Shown here: positions 11,286 through 22,621 of the stretch, piece after piece | Position numbering within the stretch: the first letter of the stretch is position 1 | How the letters are laid out: each line of letters begins with the position of its first letter | DNA from: Lepidonotus clava | Taxonomy: Eukaryota; Annelida; Polychaeta; Phyllodocida; Polynoidae | Assembly: GCA_936440205.1 (NCBI GenBank) | Contig: OW387147.1 | Location: 45,379,627 to 45,443,626 of the forward strand | Reading direction: 5' to 3' | Length of the DNA: 64,000 bases | Translations under genes and position numbers: made by a program | The notes under the pieces: model-generated | Databases searched by the model: none | Seen by the model: only the letters and a program-made list of their open reading frames with translations | What the model was told of the DNA's origin: nothing

Positions 11286-11491
11286 GCCCCATACCCACTA
11301 GGCGATTTAGGCTTCATTGCCTGTCAGTATGCTATATTGAATTGAAGATGATTGATAAAATCGTCGGGCGAATCGTCGGACGTTTTTCCCGGCAATACAG
11401 ATCAAACATGTTTATTCCAATACACCATACTGACAGGCGATCAGGGTAATATACAATCACCGATACCCAAATCGCCTAGTGGATATGGGGC
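11286..11491. mobile_element. TTAA-clan foldback element, gcCCCATACCCACTAGGCGAT ends, copy 1
   Basis: 206-bp element. Left end gccccatacccactaggcga, right end tcgcctagtggatatggggc, an almost perfect inverted pair. A subterminal inverted pair (gcctgtcagtatg and catactgacaggc) makes nearly the whole element fold back. Immediately followed by a related element. No coding capacity. Confidence 0.8.
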
Positions 11492-11508
11492 TTCAGTATG
11501 AAGTGAAG

Positions 11509-11712
11509 TCCTATACCAATCAGGCGACCTAAACATCGCCGGGCGACGGGGGACTGGGAAAATCGGCGGTACTCCCATTGGTATGGTGTATTTTTGGGCA
11601 ACTGGCGATGGACGACGGGATTGCTGGGGAAAATGTCAGGAAAATCGCAGGAAAATAATCTCCGAGTCGCCCATCGCCCAGCAAAGGTAAAATCGCCTAG
11701 TGGGTATGGGGC
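11509..11712. mobile_element. TTAA-clan foldback element, copy 2
   Basis: 204-bp element directly after copy 1. The left end is a diverged gtcctataccaatcaggcga and the right end tcgcctagtgggtatggggc is followed by TTAA (11713-11716). The interior is rich in GGCGA, GCGAT and CGACG words. Tandem arrangement, or one element inside another. Confidence 0.7.
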
Positions 11713-11716
11713 TTAA

Positions 11717-13130
11717 GAACCATGAAAACATAACTGGTTGGCCCAGTGTCAGTATGATGTGACTGGGTTGGGTATTGTGTGGGCCTGTAACATGATATCT
11801 CAGTGAGGAAGCACTATAAAGAGGGCAATGGGTCCCACTGCTACAAATAGACACCAACTAATGTTTTTGCTTTGTGGAAACCACCGTTGTTTAAATCAAT
11901 GCAAGTAAGAACAAAGAAAAGGAGAGACATTTACCCTTTTTAGATGTTTTATTACACCCATGCAGTCTGTATAATAAATTTCCATCACAAGTCCAAAGGC
12001 GCATGCCAACTTGAATATCGTTTTCACATAATGTTGCGTTCGTTTTGCACTATCAAGTGCGACTGTTTTGAGTAGACAAATCACCCAAAAGGGGAATATA
12101 AAAAAGACATAGTGTTAAATCACCTTTATTGTGCAACGCAGAAAGTAGGGGCTATGACTCAAGGTGTGTCAGGATTTAAACTGAAACTGCCTACACTAGT
12201 CTAGCGCTTTTTATAAAGAGAGCATGCCTGACAAACCGTAGTGGCACGCAAACGCAAAGAGTAATATCATAACCAACGGATCCAACCTAAAATAGTCCAC
12301 AACAAAAGTAATTTGTGGGCCCTTTAGGTACACAGGAGACACTTGGAGCATCAAAGGGTTATCATATGTTTGCATGCCAAAGCGCGGCCTAATGTTTGGT
12401 ATCAAGGGCTTCAGGAGTAGTAACTCAATCACACTGTTACCTCAAACCGCACACAATGGTGTTTTTGCCCTTGAATAGACCAGGTACATTTGGTCGCTTT
12501 CCGAGACTTGTATCCATATGCATACTCATCCGTTTACCGCGCCTTTCTAGTATGAGTATATAATCCGTAACGCAGAGTGAGACCCGAATTCGGGGCAATA
12601 TTTGTAGTAAAATTTTGGGTTATCTTTGTGTAGAGTGACTTTCCTATTTTGCTCCTGAATAGTTACATCCAGTCTGATTTAGGATTTCTGATTATAATAG
12701 TTGGTTTACCTACCCTTTGCTGTTGTTTTTTACAGAAAAATGTCAAAGTGAGAATAATTGTATTGGCAGTTTGAAACAGGCGAATCGGTAGTCTAAAACT
12801 AGCTAATATTCAAAGGGTAGGTGTGTGGTACAGTTTGCCACACAAGGAACTATGTTCAGAATAATATATAGCATACTAAAACATAATTGCAAGGATTTTT
12901 CATAGATAGATAGTCAGATACAACTCCAAATATAATGAAATAAAATGCAGTTGGCTTTTTGCACTTACGATTCCTAATACCAGTACGTTGAATGCTATTG
13001 GATAAATGAAATATTTATCTTTTAGGATGCAATTTTGAAGTAATTTTACTCTTCCATTTATGGTGTTCGTTTCACGCTCATCTTCCAAATAGTGGGGTCC
13101 TTGGCTAAGATACATAGTTATTTATACAGA
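11717..13130. other. Intergenic, nothing recognised
   Basis: No supported gene. There is a weak inverted pair cctaccctttgctg (about 12711) against caaagggtagg (about 12812), about 100 bp apart. The remaining frames are short and unremarkable. Confidence 0.4.
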
Positions 13131-14040
13131 GTTAAAAGGTGAGCCGTCAGAGAGTTACTTGACAAAGACTACACTTCCCTCCTAGATGGTAATATTCAAG
13201 GTATTAAGTGTCAGGATTCCTTTAGATTGTAATCACTCAAAAGCAATGCCTTGCTTGGTCAACCTATCACTCTTAAATTAAAAAGTTGACAACTGGGCTG
13301 TCGGGAGTGTAATTTCAGGTTCTGAATTTCTAAGTTTAGTTACTTGACATTACTATCCAGACCAACTCTAAAAGAGTTTTAGCAGTTAGTGCAAACCAAA
13401 GCACCTTAAATTTGGATTGTTTGTCCAAGAATCAAGTGTTTACTTTTGGGCTCTCAGATTAATTTGGACTTCTTTCACCGAGCTGTCTCTTGAGTTAAAG
13501 TCAATTATTCCCTTTGATATTTGATTACCAAGTTGGTTAATCAAGGTTTAATGAGATAGCTATCTTGGGGAACTCAGTGCGATTAACACCTCGGCAATTA
13601 AGGACAAAGATGAAAGTAGTTTCAGAACCAATTAAAGCTCCGTGGTAGTAAAATGGCGGCTAACTGGATTAGTTTGGTTCATTAGACAATTCATCTGTTT
13701 GTATAGGTAAAAATTAGAGAGTACGCCCAAGCTCAGTGAAATTCAATTACAGTCGTTGCTCTGAGGTTGAGAAAAAGAAGTATATCCACTATTAAAAGTC
13801 ATTTATATTAGTCTCCTGTCAAAAGTGGTAAAAGTGACGCATTTTCTGTTAAAATGATTTTGTAAATAGAGTATATTATAAGGGTAGTAAAACTTGAATT
13901 AGTTTTGAAAGAACTATTTCTTTAGGTTTTAAGCAGCTGGTTTTTCTCGAGTATGGGCTGTGCCTCTGACTTTATCTTTAAACACCGATTCCTACTTTAC
14001 CGGACAGCCTACAGAACTGAAGGAAAGATTATCATTCTTT
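13131..14040. other. AT-rich non-coding segment with homeodomain-like words
   Basis: No frame of note. The stretch is dense in ATTA/TAAT-type words (for example gattaccaagttggttaatc near 13525 and ctaactggattagtttgg near 13660), as in enhancers bound by homeodomain factors. Such words are common by chance in AT-rich DNA, so regulatory function is only a suggestion. Confidence 0.2.
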
Positions 14041-14044
14041 GGTG

Positions 14045-14455
14045 GACGTGTGTAGGAATTTTAATCTAAGGATTAGTTATCTTTTTTATGCAGTTTAGAC
14101 GGATATGGATATGTATGTGCTCTTGGTGACGATTTACGTTCTTCAAGTAGTTTATGAGATTAGTTATGTTGTTAGAATTCTTTGTATTCTTGATACAATA
14201 TTTCGATCGAACTGGTTATGTTCTTCGTGATTTATTAATATACTTTATCAAGTGTCAACGTCACATGATTAAATCACAATTAGAGTTTGTGAAGCATTTA
14301 AAACCTGTCTCGTATATAGCCTTGTCTCCTTGAGCGATATGTTCGACGGCTATTCTTTGGCAAACTTGCCTAAGAATTTTAATCTACTGATTAATTATCT
14401 TTTTCATGCAGTTTAAAAGGAACTGGGTTTGTATGTGTTCTTGGTGACTATGTTC
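14045..14455 (+). repeat. Direct duplication of a ~95-bp block
   Basis: The block aattttaatctaaggattag with a following pyrimidine tract, atgcagttta and gtatgtgctcttggtgac at about 14056-14130 recurs at about 14376-14449 (aattttaatctactgattaa, gtatgtgttcttggtgac). The copies are about 80-85% alike by eye and 320 bp apart. Confidence 0.65.
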
Positions 14456-14500
14456 TGCCCATAGAAGCTATATGCTTGACGTCGCGTGGATGTGCTTTAA

Positions 14501-14838
14501 GCCCCATTCGCCCTGGCAGATCTGGTACATGCGATCCGTTGCGACATTCATCGTTGGCAATTCTGGTACAAACAAAAATGCAAACGACAAATGTGCAACC
14601 GATCAGATCCAACATGTTAGATCAAATCGTTTGAATTCCAGCCAATTGCAGGGTATTTGAAGTACTTAAGTACTAATCGTTTGCAATCGTTTGGGACCTC
14701 TTTTGTCGGTGTGAATGCTATTTGTCCAATTTCGCTTGCATCCGATAATTTTATCGGCACTGGGAGATTCGTCTTCTGCATCCGATAAGTTTTTCGTTGC
14801 ACCAAACGATAAAAAGATCGGCCAGGGCGAATGGGGCT
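14501..14838. mobile_element. TTAA-clan foldback element, GCCCCATTCGCCCTGGC ends
   Basis: 338-bp element flanked by TTAA (14497-14500 and 14839-14842). Left end gccccattcgccctggcaga, right end atcggccagggcgaatggggc. The interior repeats aatcgttt, gcatccgataa and cgatc words. No coding capacity. Confidence 0.8.
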
Positions 14839-15216
14839 TTAATGTGCGACAATAACATAATAACTGTTGTACTAATTACAAAGTTAGCGTGTTCATGAGG
14901 AGTAAGTAATATACAGAAATTGAAAATTGCTTCCTAGTTGTGAAAAGTAGCCTGAATGCTTTTCGTAACATATTCAACATTGTTTTGTTGATAAACCTTA
15001 CTATATGGGGCATGGAAAGATTTAGAAGTTGTACTTGACAGAAACATTCATTGTTTACCCCTTGCTGATGCTTTTGTCCACATGACAAAATAATTTATAG
15101 CTGTTAAGCATTATATAACTTGCGACATATTGTCTGTATAGCATTCTATGCATATATGTAGGTATGAGTCGAATATATGAAAACATTCTTGTTATATACA
15201 TGTATAATAATCATAA

Positions 15217-15467
15217 GGCTGGAACCCATTAAGCGATTGAATTAAAATTCTGATCGTTTTGATCATTTCTGGTCGCTTGGTTCTGGTCGAAACGACTAGA
15301 AATGGTCAGAAATGACAAGAAATGATGTTCCCATTGAGCGATTTCTGGTAAATCGCTCAGTGGGAACACCTGTTTTGGTCGTTTGTGACCATTTCTAGTC
15401 GAAAACGGTCAGAACTGAGCGACCAGAACTGATTAATTTTAGTTTAATCGCTTAATGGGTTCCAGCC
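15217..15467. mobile_element. TTAA-clan foldback element, GGCTGGAACCCATTAAGCGAT ends
   Basis: 251-bp near-palindrome. Left end ggctggaacccattaagcga, right end tcgcttaatgggttccagcc, followed by TTAA (15468-15471) and preceded by ATAA. A second inverted pair (gttcccattgagcgattt and aaatcgctcagtgggaac) sits at the centre. The arms repeat ggtcgnttctggtcg-type words. Confidence 0.85.
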
Positions 15468-15471
15468 TTAA

Positions 15472-15983
15472 TGTAGGCAATGTCGAATATATTTCTCTTG
15501 TACTATGGACGTTGTCGCATACATGACGCCTCACACAAAGCCGGTTCGCTCGAGGGATGCTTACTTATAATTTACCATTACGTGCTTATGTACAAGCTGT
15601 TTGACCAAGGCTATGAAAGGGCATGGTTTTGATAACCAGAGCCACATAGTTCTTTGTGTGCATTCCTCAGGTGCAAATCAAGGTCACACGTCAAGTATTT
15701 GCGCGCATTCAGGCAACAATTTATAGTTTTTGTAAACTTCCAATGACGGGATTATATGAATAACCATAATACAATTAACAATAGGAACAACATTAAGGAT
15801 AGACAACTGTTCGTAACGGCCGATTCGCAAAAAGTGTGATATATGAATAACTACCCTGCCGATTTTAAAACGTAATACATCAATTGAAAGCACAGAATTT
15901 TCTCTTTCTATTGATATAATCAAAATTATTTTCACACTTTGATCAAAATTGAAGTGAAATAAAAAGCTATTTTTTCACTTTTA
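15472..15983. other. Intergenic, nothing recognised
   Basis: AT-rich spacer without supported features. Confidence 0.4.
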
Positions 15984-16296
15984 TTTTTTGAACAAGGATA
16001 TCTCCCTTAATATCAAAGGTGTATGCCAAACATGTTATGTACATGTTCAGAACATTCCAATTGAGGGAACCGTGTCTCAGATTTTTGTTTTAGGCCTTAG
16101 TTTTTATTTTGTGTCAAAAAACAGGAAGAATTTTGTTATTATTTACAATTCAATTTTCTTAAATTCATAAAACATAAAGTAAGGCCTAATTCAAAATTTT
16201 GAGACACGGTTCCCTCCAAATGCCTATCATGCATACACATTCAAAATTTCAAATCTCTGTATGCATTTTTCACTGAGATATCCTTGTTCAAAAAAT
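15984..16296. mobile_element. Foldback element, TTGAGGGAACCGTGTCTCAG family, copy 1
   Basis: Arms: ttttttgaacaaggatatct (15984-16003) against gagatatccttgttcaaaaaa (16275-16295), and ttgagggaaccgtgtctcag (16061-16080) against its reverse complement around 16199-16217. taggcctta and taaggccta pair further in. The loop is about 90 bp. The family recurs at 27541-27880. Confidence 0.8.
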
Positions 16297-17041
16297 TGTA
16301 GTCAAAAACTATTTTCTCAGATTCCCAGCTTACTTGTTTAGGCGTCCTTCCACCCATTATCATATGATTTTTATCAACATATAACATTTTCTTTTAGCTA
16401 TTTAATGATATATAACACTAGTAAAGGGGCTTTTGTGGAAAGGAATGGCAAACAGGATACCGCTACCACTGCAAAACACCCTTATCAACCGTTGTCTATC
16501 CTTAAGTTATCTTTCAGACACGTTGAATAAATCTCTTAAACTATCCATTGTATCATTAGAAATCGTGAAAAGTCTATAATTTACGAGAATTTTGATTAAA
16601 AAGGGTCGGACTGTCAAGTGTAAAGATTTGTATTGGTTGACATGTATATCACTACTCGAGCACAATAAAACACGAACAGATTATTTGTAATACCGAACGG
16701 AAATATCCATTTTACAGCAGGCAATGTAGGTAAATATTGATTAGAATCGAATTAGCCTTTGGATCACGGTTGTTTTTACCTATGCGTATATTATTTTGAA
16801 ATCAAAGTTATATTGGGGGATTCAATGTCAGTATTGTTGTTTGGGACATTGTGTTTGGTTTCATACTCAATATATTTTTTTATTTAATAAGCTCAACTGC
16901 CTACTTACAAGGGAAAGGGTTCATGTTTATTGTTTGCATTTTAACTGACTTAAACATGCTACCCCAGAGTTATCATTTAATTTTTTGACATCACAAAAGT
17001 AAACTAAATTCTATTCTAACAATCTAATCGGAGACGTTTGA
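16297..17041. other. Intergenic, nothing recognised
   Basis: AT-rich spacer without supported features. Confidence 0.4.
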
Positions 17042-17116
17042 GCGCCATACCCACTAGACGATTTACCGACGGCCGAAGACGATTCAGCGAAAATAATCTC
17101 CTACTGGGTATGGGGC
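17042..17116. mobile_element. TTAA-clan foldback element, minimal 75-bp copy
   Basis: Left end gcgccatacccactagacga and right end ctactgggtatggggc, followed by tTTAA (TTAA at 17118-17121). The ends are those of the elements at 11286 and 11509, with nearly all of the interior missing. Confidence 0.75.
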
Positions 17117-17149
17117 TTTAAGATTTTCTACAAGAGCCTGCGGCCATAA

Positions 17150-17520
17150 ATGAGCAGCTTCCCGCCGCTACTTCCCACCAGGCGGAGCGGGTGTTCTCCG
17201 TAGTTCCAGCCTAAACCACCAGACGTCGTGGCGGCGCCACTCCCGGCCGTGTGTGAGTCTGAGAGCGGGCCGGGCGGGGACCGCTCCATTAACTACTGTA
17301 ATTAGCGTACGGGGCTAACAATGATGGAGCCGGGCCGTACCTGACACCTCCACTAGTCATCTGCTCGCCGACCACTCACATTATGCTGCTCATTAGCTCT
17401 CACTGCTCTGACCTTTAGATCCGAGCAGCTCTGAGCAGCTCCCCACCACTTCACAGAGACCAGAAAATACCAGCCGGCCCGAGCATGCCTCCCCGCTCCC
17501 ACCTCAATTAACTAATATTA
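17150..17520. promoter_or_regulatory. CpG-rich island with ATTAA/TAATTAG words
   Basis: About 370 bp of GC-rich, CpG-rich sequence (ccgggcggggaccgctcc near 17269) with embedded homeodomain-like words (actgtaattagcgtac near 17304; tcaattaactaatatta near 17504) and repeated gagcagctc words. It resembles a conserved enhancer or CpG-island promoter of a developmental gene. Conservation cannot be tested here. Confidence 0.35.
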
Positions 17521-18186
17521 ACGAACTTACAGTCGCTATTATTCGGCCCTGAGAAAAAGAAAACTTCGCCCGATTAAAGCTGAGTTAATTGTGAAGTTAA
17601 ACTTGACCATTTCCTAACTTGAAGTGGACCACAGCGATTTGACCCGGCTTAATTGTTGAGGTTTTAATGGGCTTATTGGCGATTTGACTCAGTGGTGTGG
17701 TCGGTTTGCTTCCCCATGTTCAGGATGCATTCTGGGCCATGTAGGTGGACGTTATGTTTTAACAGTAATCAGTCATGTAATAGACTCAATGGGAGTTCAC
17801 GTAGATGAAATGAAAGACTGCATGTCCCCAATAAAACATGGCCACCTCCGCGACAGCTCGCTTGCATGGCGTTTTTGGGCGCTGGTCGATAGAGTTGTAT
17901 GTGTCAGCAGAGTTACACCTGCCAGGTCCTTGCCTGAAATTGTATTCTATTTGAACGCTCAAAGAATGCAATGGCATTAAACTCTGATTATAGACCTAAT
18001 TAGAGACATTTAGTTAAAGCGAACGGTCTATTTCTGATATATATCTCGGAGTTCTATATTGATAGCGTGTCTCGGAATATTTACATCAAACTACATTTTT
18101 TAGCTTGACACGTAATTAAACAGTGTCAGTTGTACATTATTATTAAGGAAAGATAAGGAAACCAACCTGTTTTGTTGACATTATCT
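17521..18186. other. Intergenic, nothing recognised
   Basis: A 98-codon frame at 17684-17980 has no recognisable domain. No other feature. Confidence 0.4.
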
Positions 18187-18605
18187 CACTCTAAACAATT
18201 CACTGATAAGAGGATCATGGTAATTTTTCAGCTCGACCGCCCACCCGTACATTCTTACTAGTTAGTAAGATCCTGCTACGAGGGGACATGATAATGTCAC
18301 ATTCCATCAAAATGCGAAACTGAAATTTTGGAGGGAGGGAGAGGTCATGCACATCAGCTGCAGCCAATGCGTTGTCGTCAACATTGTCTCAGCCGAAAAC
18401 AATTGACTGATTCTGAGCTCCTTTCCCGACCGCCCACCCATACAATATTACTAGTTAGTGAAGATCAAATTCTATCGAAATGCGAAACCGAAACATGGGT
18501 AACTTTTGTTTTCTTTCTTTCTTTTTCTTTTTCCTTCTTTTTTTTAGGGGGGGAGGGAGGTCAAACAACAACCGCCATGTTGTCGTCAACAGTGGGTAGC
18601 CACAA
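18187..18605 (+). repeat. Tandem duplication, two ~205-bp units
   Basis: Unit 1 (18187-18391) and unit 2 (18392-18605) share aacaattnactga, cgaccgcccacccntaca, attactagttagt, atgcgaaacngaaa and gttgtcgtcaaca in the same order. Unit 2 has gained a TTTCTTTC-rich stretch at about 18509-18544. Confidence 0.75.
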
Positions 18606-19859
18606 TTATGACGGTGACACGGCCCACTGCCCAGCTTGAGGCGTGGGAGCCGCTCGGAGCAGCTCAGAGCTGCTCGGACCAGCTCATACCAACTCACTGA
18701 AGGTCACGCCGCCTATTCTCAAACCATAGATCATAAACGAATCACTTTCCAGGCCTTCTCAGTGAAAAGGCCAATCTGGTCAGAATAAATACAAATACGT
18801 CCTACACCTCTCACCTTTTTACTTGGTGTAATATCATGACTAAATGTCATCGATGCTTGACAAGTTGAATACGGGGCTGACTTTTAACATTTCTCAGTTC
18901 TTTGAAGTAATAAGATATTATAAGGTTAAATGGCCCAGTCGTATTTTAGCTCCTCCTACACACACGATGTTCGTGGCATAAGTAATTATTATCGGTTAGG
19001 TAAAATTTCAATATCAAATACAAATTTTGATTTTGTTCCTGGAAATCTAATTGGTAAAGGCGGATGTCCAAGAGCGATAATGATTGAAATGAAATACACG
19101 GTCAACATGAATATACAGAAAACTGGGTCCCTACACGGTCATAATAAGGGTAAGGTGTTCATTTAAGGGAGGAAACAATCAAAGAACACATTCCTGAGAC
19201 GCAAAGAACTCACTCAAAGGTTGCATTGTCTAGGTGGTGGCAGCGTGTACAAAACACATGTACCAAAGTAGTCTGTGTTCACCTGCAAGGTCGACACTCA
19301 ATATGAGAAATCATAATGTTATGTACGATATAAACAAACACGAAGCCAATTAGTAAACCGGGGTGCCTGAGAGGCCCAATATTCAGTGTTACGGAGATAA
19401 TGCAGACATTCATAACTCTAGACGTTCATCAAAACGCATGATTCACAATTCGAGTCAACTGGCATCAATTTGCAGTCCAGTCTCTCCTGAAACACGTTCA
19501 GGCTGTAACAACTCTTAAATTGGTCAGAATGTAGAGGGAACTAATATCCACTAATCTACCACAATTATAACTAATAGTTATCAAAGTGTTTACCACCTCT
19601 CCATTACCAGCTGTTCCCAAGCGGACAGCCATGACTCACCACAGAAGTTGTCAAACTGAAATCAAACTTTCTGTGCGCTGTACCACATTAGCCTTATATC
19701 AGCAGCCACTCAGCCCTCTCCCGATGCACATTTCCCCCAAACAACACACTCACATTCATAATAGGCCAGCTGATGCAACGACTTTGCCATTCTTTCTGTA
19801 ACAAATAAAACCAATTGTGACAGATAGTTTTTAGCCAAACGCCAACACACGACCATCTG
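18606..19859. other. Intergenic, short GC-rich patch
   Basis: 18630-18700 repeats GAGCAGCTC/GAGCTGCTC words. The rest is AT-rich spacer with no supported gene. Confidence 0.4.
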
Positions 19860-20000
19860 GCTCCCGGCAACCTTTAGTCGACCCACCTACGCCATACCTG
19901 GACTGCCAGAGAGGGCGGGGCGGAGGGACGGCCGTAGTACATCTACAAACCTGCAGGTGGCGGCGTGGTGCAAGTGAGGGCTGGATTTGGACGACTGTGG
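19860..20000. promoter_or_regulatory. Short GC-rich island
   Basis: GC-rich patch (gagagggcggggcggaggga near 19910) within AT-rich flanks. Possible regulatory element. No more can be said from sequence. Confidence 0.2.
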
Positions 20001-20499
20001 GTTGTGGAGCTCAGTGCTTTACTATACTGAAAAAGGTGCTTTCTCTCTTTGTGTGCTACAGACAAAGAGACGCATGTGAAAATGAGTACAGAAACCTACA
20101 ATTATGCACATAACCTGAGATGTGTTATATGACTTTTTAAACTTTAAAAAACTTATTCCATTTTCATATGTCAAACAGGTTTGGAGTAGAACTAACCCAA
20201 CATATGCCTTTCATTTCTACACAGTTTGATTTAAACTTATCCGTCTTAAGTTGGCACGTTCAGTTTAACAAAATTGATAATATTCTCTTTTCTATTTCTG
20301 AGTAAAAGAATGGATGGCACTAAGGTAGCATGAATTTGAAGACAAAGTTAGTATTTGCTTTTCTGGACTGAATGTAATTATTCCATTCAAAGATTTCCAT
20401 TTTGTTGTTCCCATAGTAGTGACACATGACAAACCACTACCTCGGTTGCTATTTATATATATAATATATGTGTTTGTTCTCACTGGAGCGCTGGAGTAC

Positions 20500-21300
20500 A
20501 GTCAGATTCCGATAGCCTCAATTATATAGGGCCGATGCCATTTTCCTAGTATAGTTTGGTTCACATGGAAACACCACAAGCTATGTGCCTACTACAGTTG
20601 CCATGTGTTCTTATTGGAGAATCATAATTATACTGTTTGGCGACTGAAGTTGGTGTCTCGGAGTGGCATCACTAGCCTGCTTCAGTTGGGTTGCGTCCCA
20701 TGTATACCAGTTGCCTACTACAGTCAGGTTCTCATAGAAGAACCCGATGCTATTGGCTACTTCAGTTGGGTACCATTAGCTATATATTAACTAGTTACAT
20801 GGGCGGATAAAGGACTTCAAAAGGGGGTCAACATTATGGCATCACCATGTACTATAATTATAGGGGCACGGGGTGGTGAAGTGGTCAGAGCGTTCGCTTG
20901 GCATGCGGGAGAGCCGGGTTCGATTCTCAGCTGGGCCAGGCAGGGCTGCTACACCCCTCTGTGTTTCTCCCAGTGACAACAACTGGGATATCAAAGGCCT
21001 TGTGCCACCGGCTGTTGTGTGTCTGGCCCTGTCTATGGGACCAGACACATTAAAGAACACCTACTTCGGTAAATGTGTAGGGGCATGGTCTCTACCTTCT
21101 CATAGATTCGATCACCATCACTGCCCTTGATATGACCCTGGCAGTTGATTAGGGCGTAAAGCAACCAATAACCAACCAACCAACCATGTGCTATATGCTG
21201 GACGCTTACTACAGTTGCCTGGGTTCTCATAGTGGTACAATTTGCCTACTGTAGTCTGTCCTACTTTGAACAGCTATCAGCCTGTCCCAGTGGCACCTCA
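20500..21300 (+). repeat. Degenerate dispersed repeat of CCTACTACAGTTG-type words, split by a SINE
   Basis: Words such as cctactacagttgcc (20588), gcctactacagtcaggttct (20712), ggctacttcagttgg (20756), cttactacagttgcctgggt (21206) and gcctactgtagtctg (21244) recur with ctcatag and gaa-cc phrases between them. This suggests an old tandem repeat of roughly 100 bp. The SINE at 20857-21182 lies inside it. Confidence 0.4.
20857..21182 (+). mobile_element. tRNA-derived SINE with 13-bp target duplication
   Basis: The head has pol III promoter boxes: an A-box-like tggtgaagtggtcagagcg near 20873 and the B box ggttcgattct near 20917. A tRNA-unrelated body follows, and a 3' end of the agttgattagggcgtaaagc type leads into an (AACC)n tail. 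Direct repeats flank it: accatgtactata (20844-20856) and accatgtgctata (21183-21195), 12 of 13 identical, the mark of LINE-mediated insertion. The tail style resembles SINE families of marine invertebrates. The exact family is not assigned. Confidence 0.9.
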
Positions 21301-21426
21301 TGCCTTATTCAGTTTGAGGCTGACTCGGGAATAATACCTTCTTAAATTCAGAAACATCAAAGTGCAGATTAGGAAAATGAGATCTAGCGTCCAGGCTTAT
21401 AGGATTATGTGCAGGCCGAGCCGAGC

Positions 21427-21726
21427 AGGCTAGAACAATTAAAGGATTATCTAGGTGCGCCCAGCCAGCACCTAGCTAGGGGATTGGGGTAGTGAGTGGG
21501 GGGTGGGGGGTGGGGGGCGGGGGGTGTAGAGATGACGGGGAAGGGGGGTACTTTAACAGAGAACATGTATTAGGCTAGAATCATTAAACGATTAACTGTA
21601 AGTGCGCCCAGCCAGCACCTAGCTCGGGGATTGGGGGAGTGAGTATGTGTGTGTGTGTGTGGGGAGGGGGGGGTGTAGAGATGACGGGGAAGGGGGGGAG
21701 TACTTTACCAGAAATCATGTATTTAG
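21427..21726 (+). repeat. Tandem duplication of a ~148-bp G-rich unit
   Basis: Unit 1 (21427-21571) and unit 2 (21572-21726) share aggctagaa, gtgcgcccagccagcaccta, ggggattgggg, gtgtagagatgacggggaag and gtacttta. They differ mainly in the length of G-rich and GT-rich runs. Confidence 0.85.
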
Positions 21727-21824
21727 TTATATATAACAAGCGTGGATCGTGGAGAGGGGATAGCGGGGGGTACTACTCAGAAAAATAATAGAGCCGAGTG
21801 ATGACCTCCATATACAAAATGAAC

Positions 21825-21860
21825 ACACACACACACATCCACACACACACACACACACAC
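21825..21860. repeat. (CA)n microsatellite
   Basis: CA repeat with one interruption (catccacaca). Confidence 0.9.
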
Positions 21861-22004
21861 TGCCAAATGAATTCTAACCTGATTGTTGCCAATACTGATT
21901 TAGTAAGGATAAAATAATATGTTTCCAATGAATGAAAATCTCTGAGTTAAGGTTAGACTACTGTGATGAGGGACCACTTCACTGGTCTCGCAAAAATGTA
22001 GCAT

Positions 22005-22138
22005 CATTAACCCATATCCCTGTAAGGAAATGAATATGACGGCAGGTTTGGGAAAATAAAATTTTTATTTTGTGAAAATTTTATATTTGTTTAATAGTTT
22101 GATAAATTTGAATAAGTTTTAATTTTATAAAATAAATG
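22005..22138 (-). repeat. Split direct repeat B2 (3' terminus of the element)
   Basis: 134 bp, identical to B1 at 22377-22510. Begins cattaacccatatccctgt on the plus strand. The host flank lies immediately to its left. Confidence 0.95.
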
Positions 22139-22184
22139 GTAAAAGAAGAATTGTAGATGATGATGATTTGGAGTGGGTGGGTGG

Positions 22185-22376
22185 GAAAATGTTATTTGGG
22201 TTATGTGGTAAGGGGTATGGTTGGAGAGAGAGTGGAAGAGGGAGGGGGGTTGTATGTGTGTCAACCCTGTTGAGTGTTGTTAGTTGGTAGGTGGGGTATG
22301 TGTTTTGTATGATAGTTTTTCCCTCCAGGTGGCGATAATGAGCTGGCCTGATAAAATAAGTATACCATGCCACTCC
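22185..22376 (-). repeat. Split direct repeat A2 (internal copy)
   Basis: 192 bp, identical to A1 at 27201-27392. It directly abuts B1, so the B1-A2 junction preserves the joint of a circular form. G/T-rich on the plus strand. Confidence 0.95.
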
Positions 22377-22510
22377 CATTAACCCATATCCCTGTAAGGA
22401 AATGAATATGACGGCAGGTTTGGGAAAATAAAATTTTTATTTTGTGAAAATTTTATATTTGTTTAATAGTTTGATAAATTTGAATAAGTTTTAATTTTAT
22501 AAAATAAATG
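22377..22510 (-). repeat. Split direct repeat B1 (internal copy)
   Basis: 134 bp, identical to B2. It lies about 110 bp past the end of the recombinase frame. Confidence 0.95.
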
Positions 22511-22621
22511 CCAAACTGCCATGATAATTGGGAAGTGTGGTGTGGGAGGGTGGGGAAAATTGTTTTTGGTAGTATGGATGAGATGGATTAGAAAATATAA
22601 GTAATTAATATGTTAAGATTG

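Noticed and set aside
17684-17980. 98-codon frame
   Set aside because: Chance-length frame with no domain. The opposite strand is open over the same bases.
20864-20940. Functional tRNA gene
   Set aside because: A and B boxes are present, but the stems do not form a full cloverleaf, and a SINE body, tail and target duplication follow.
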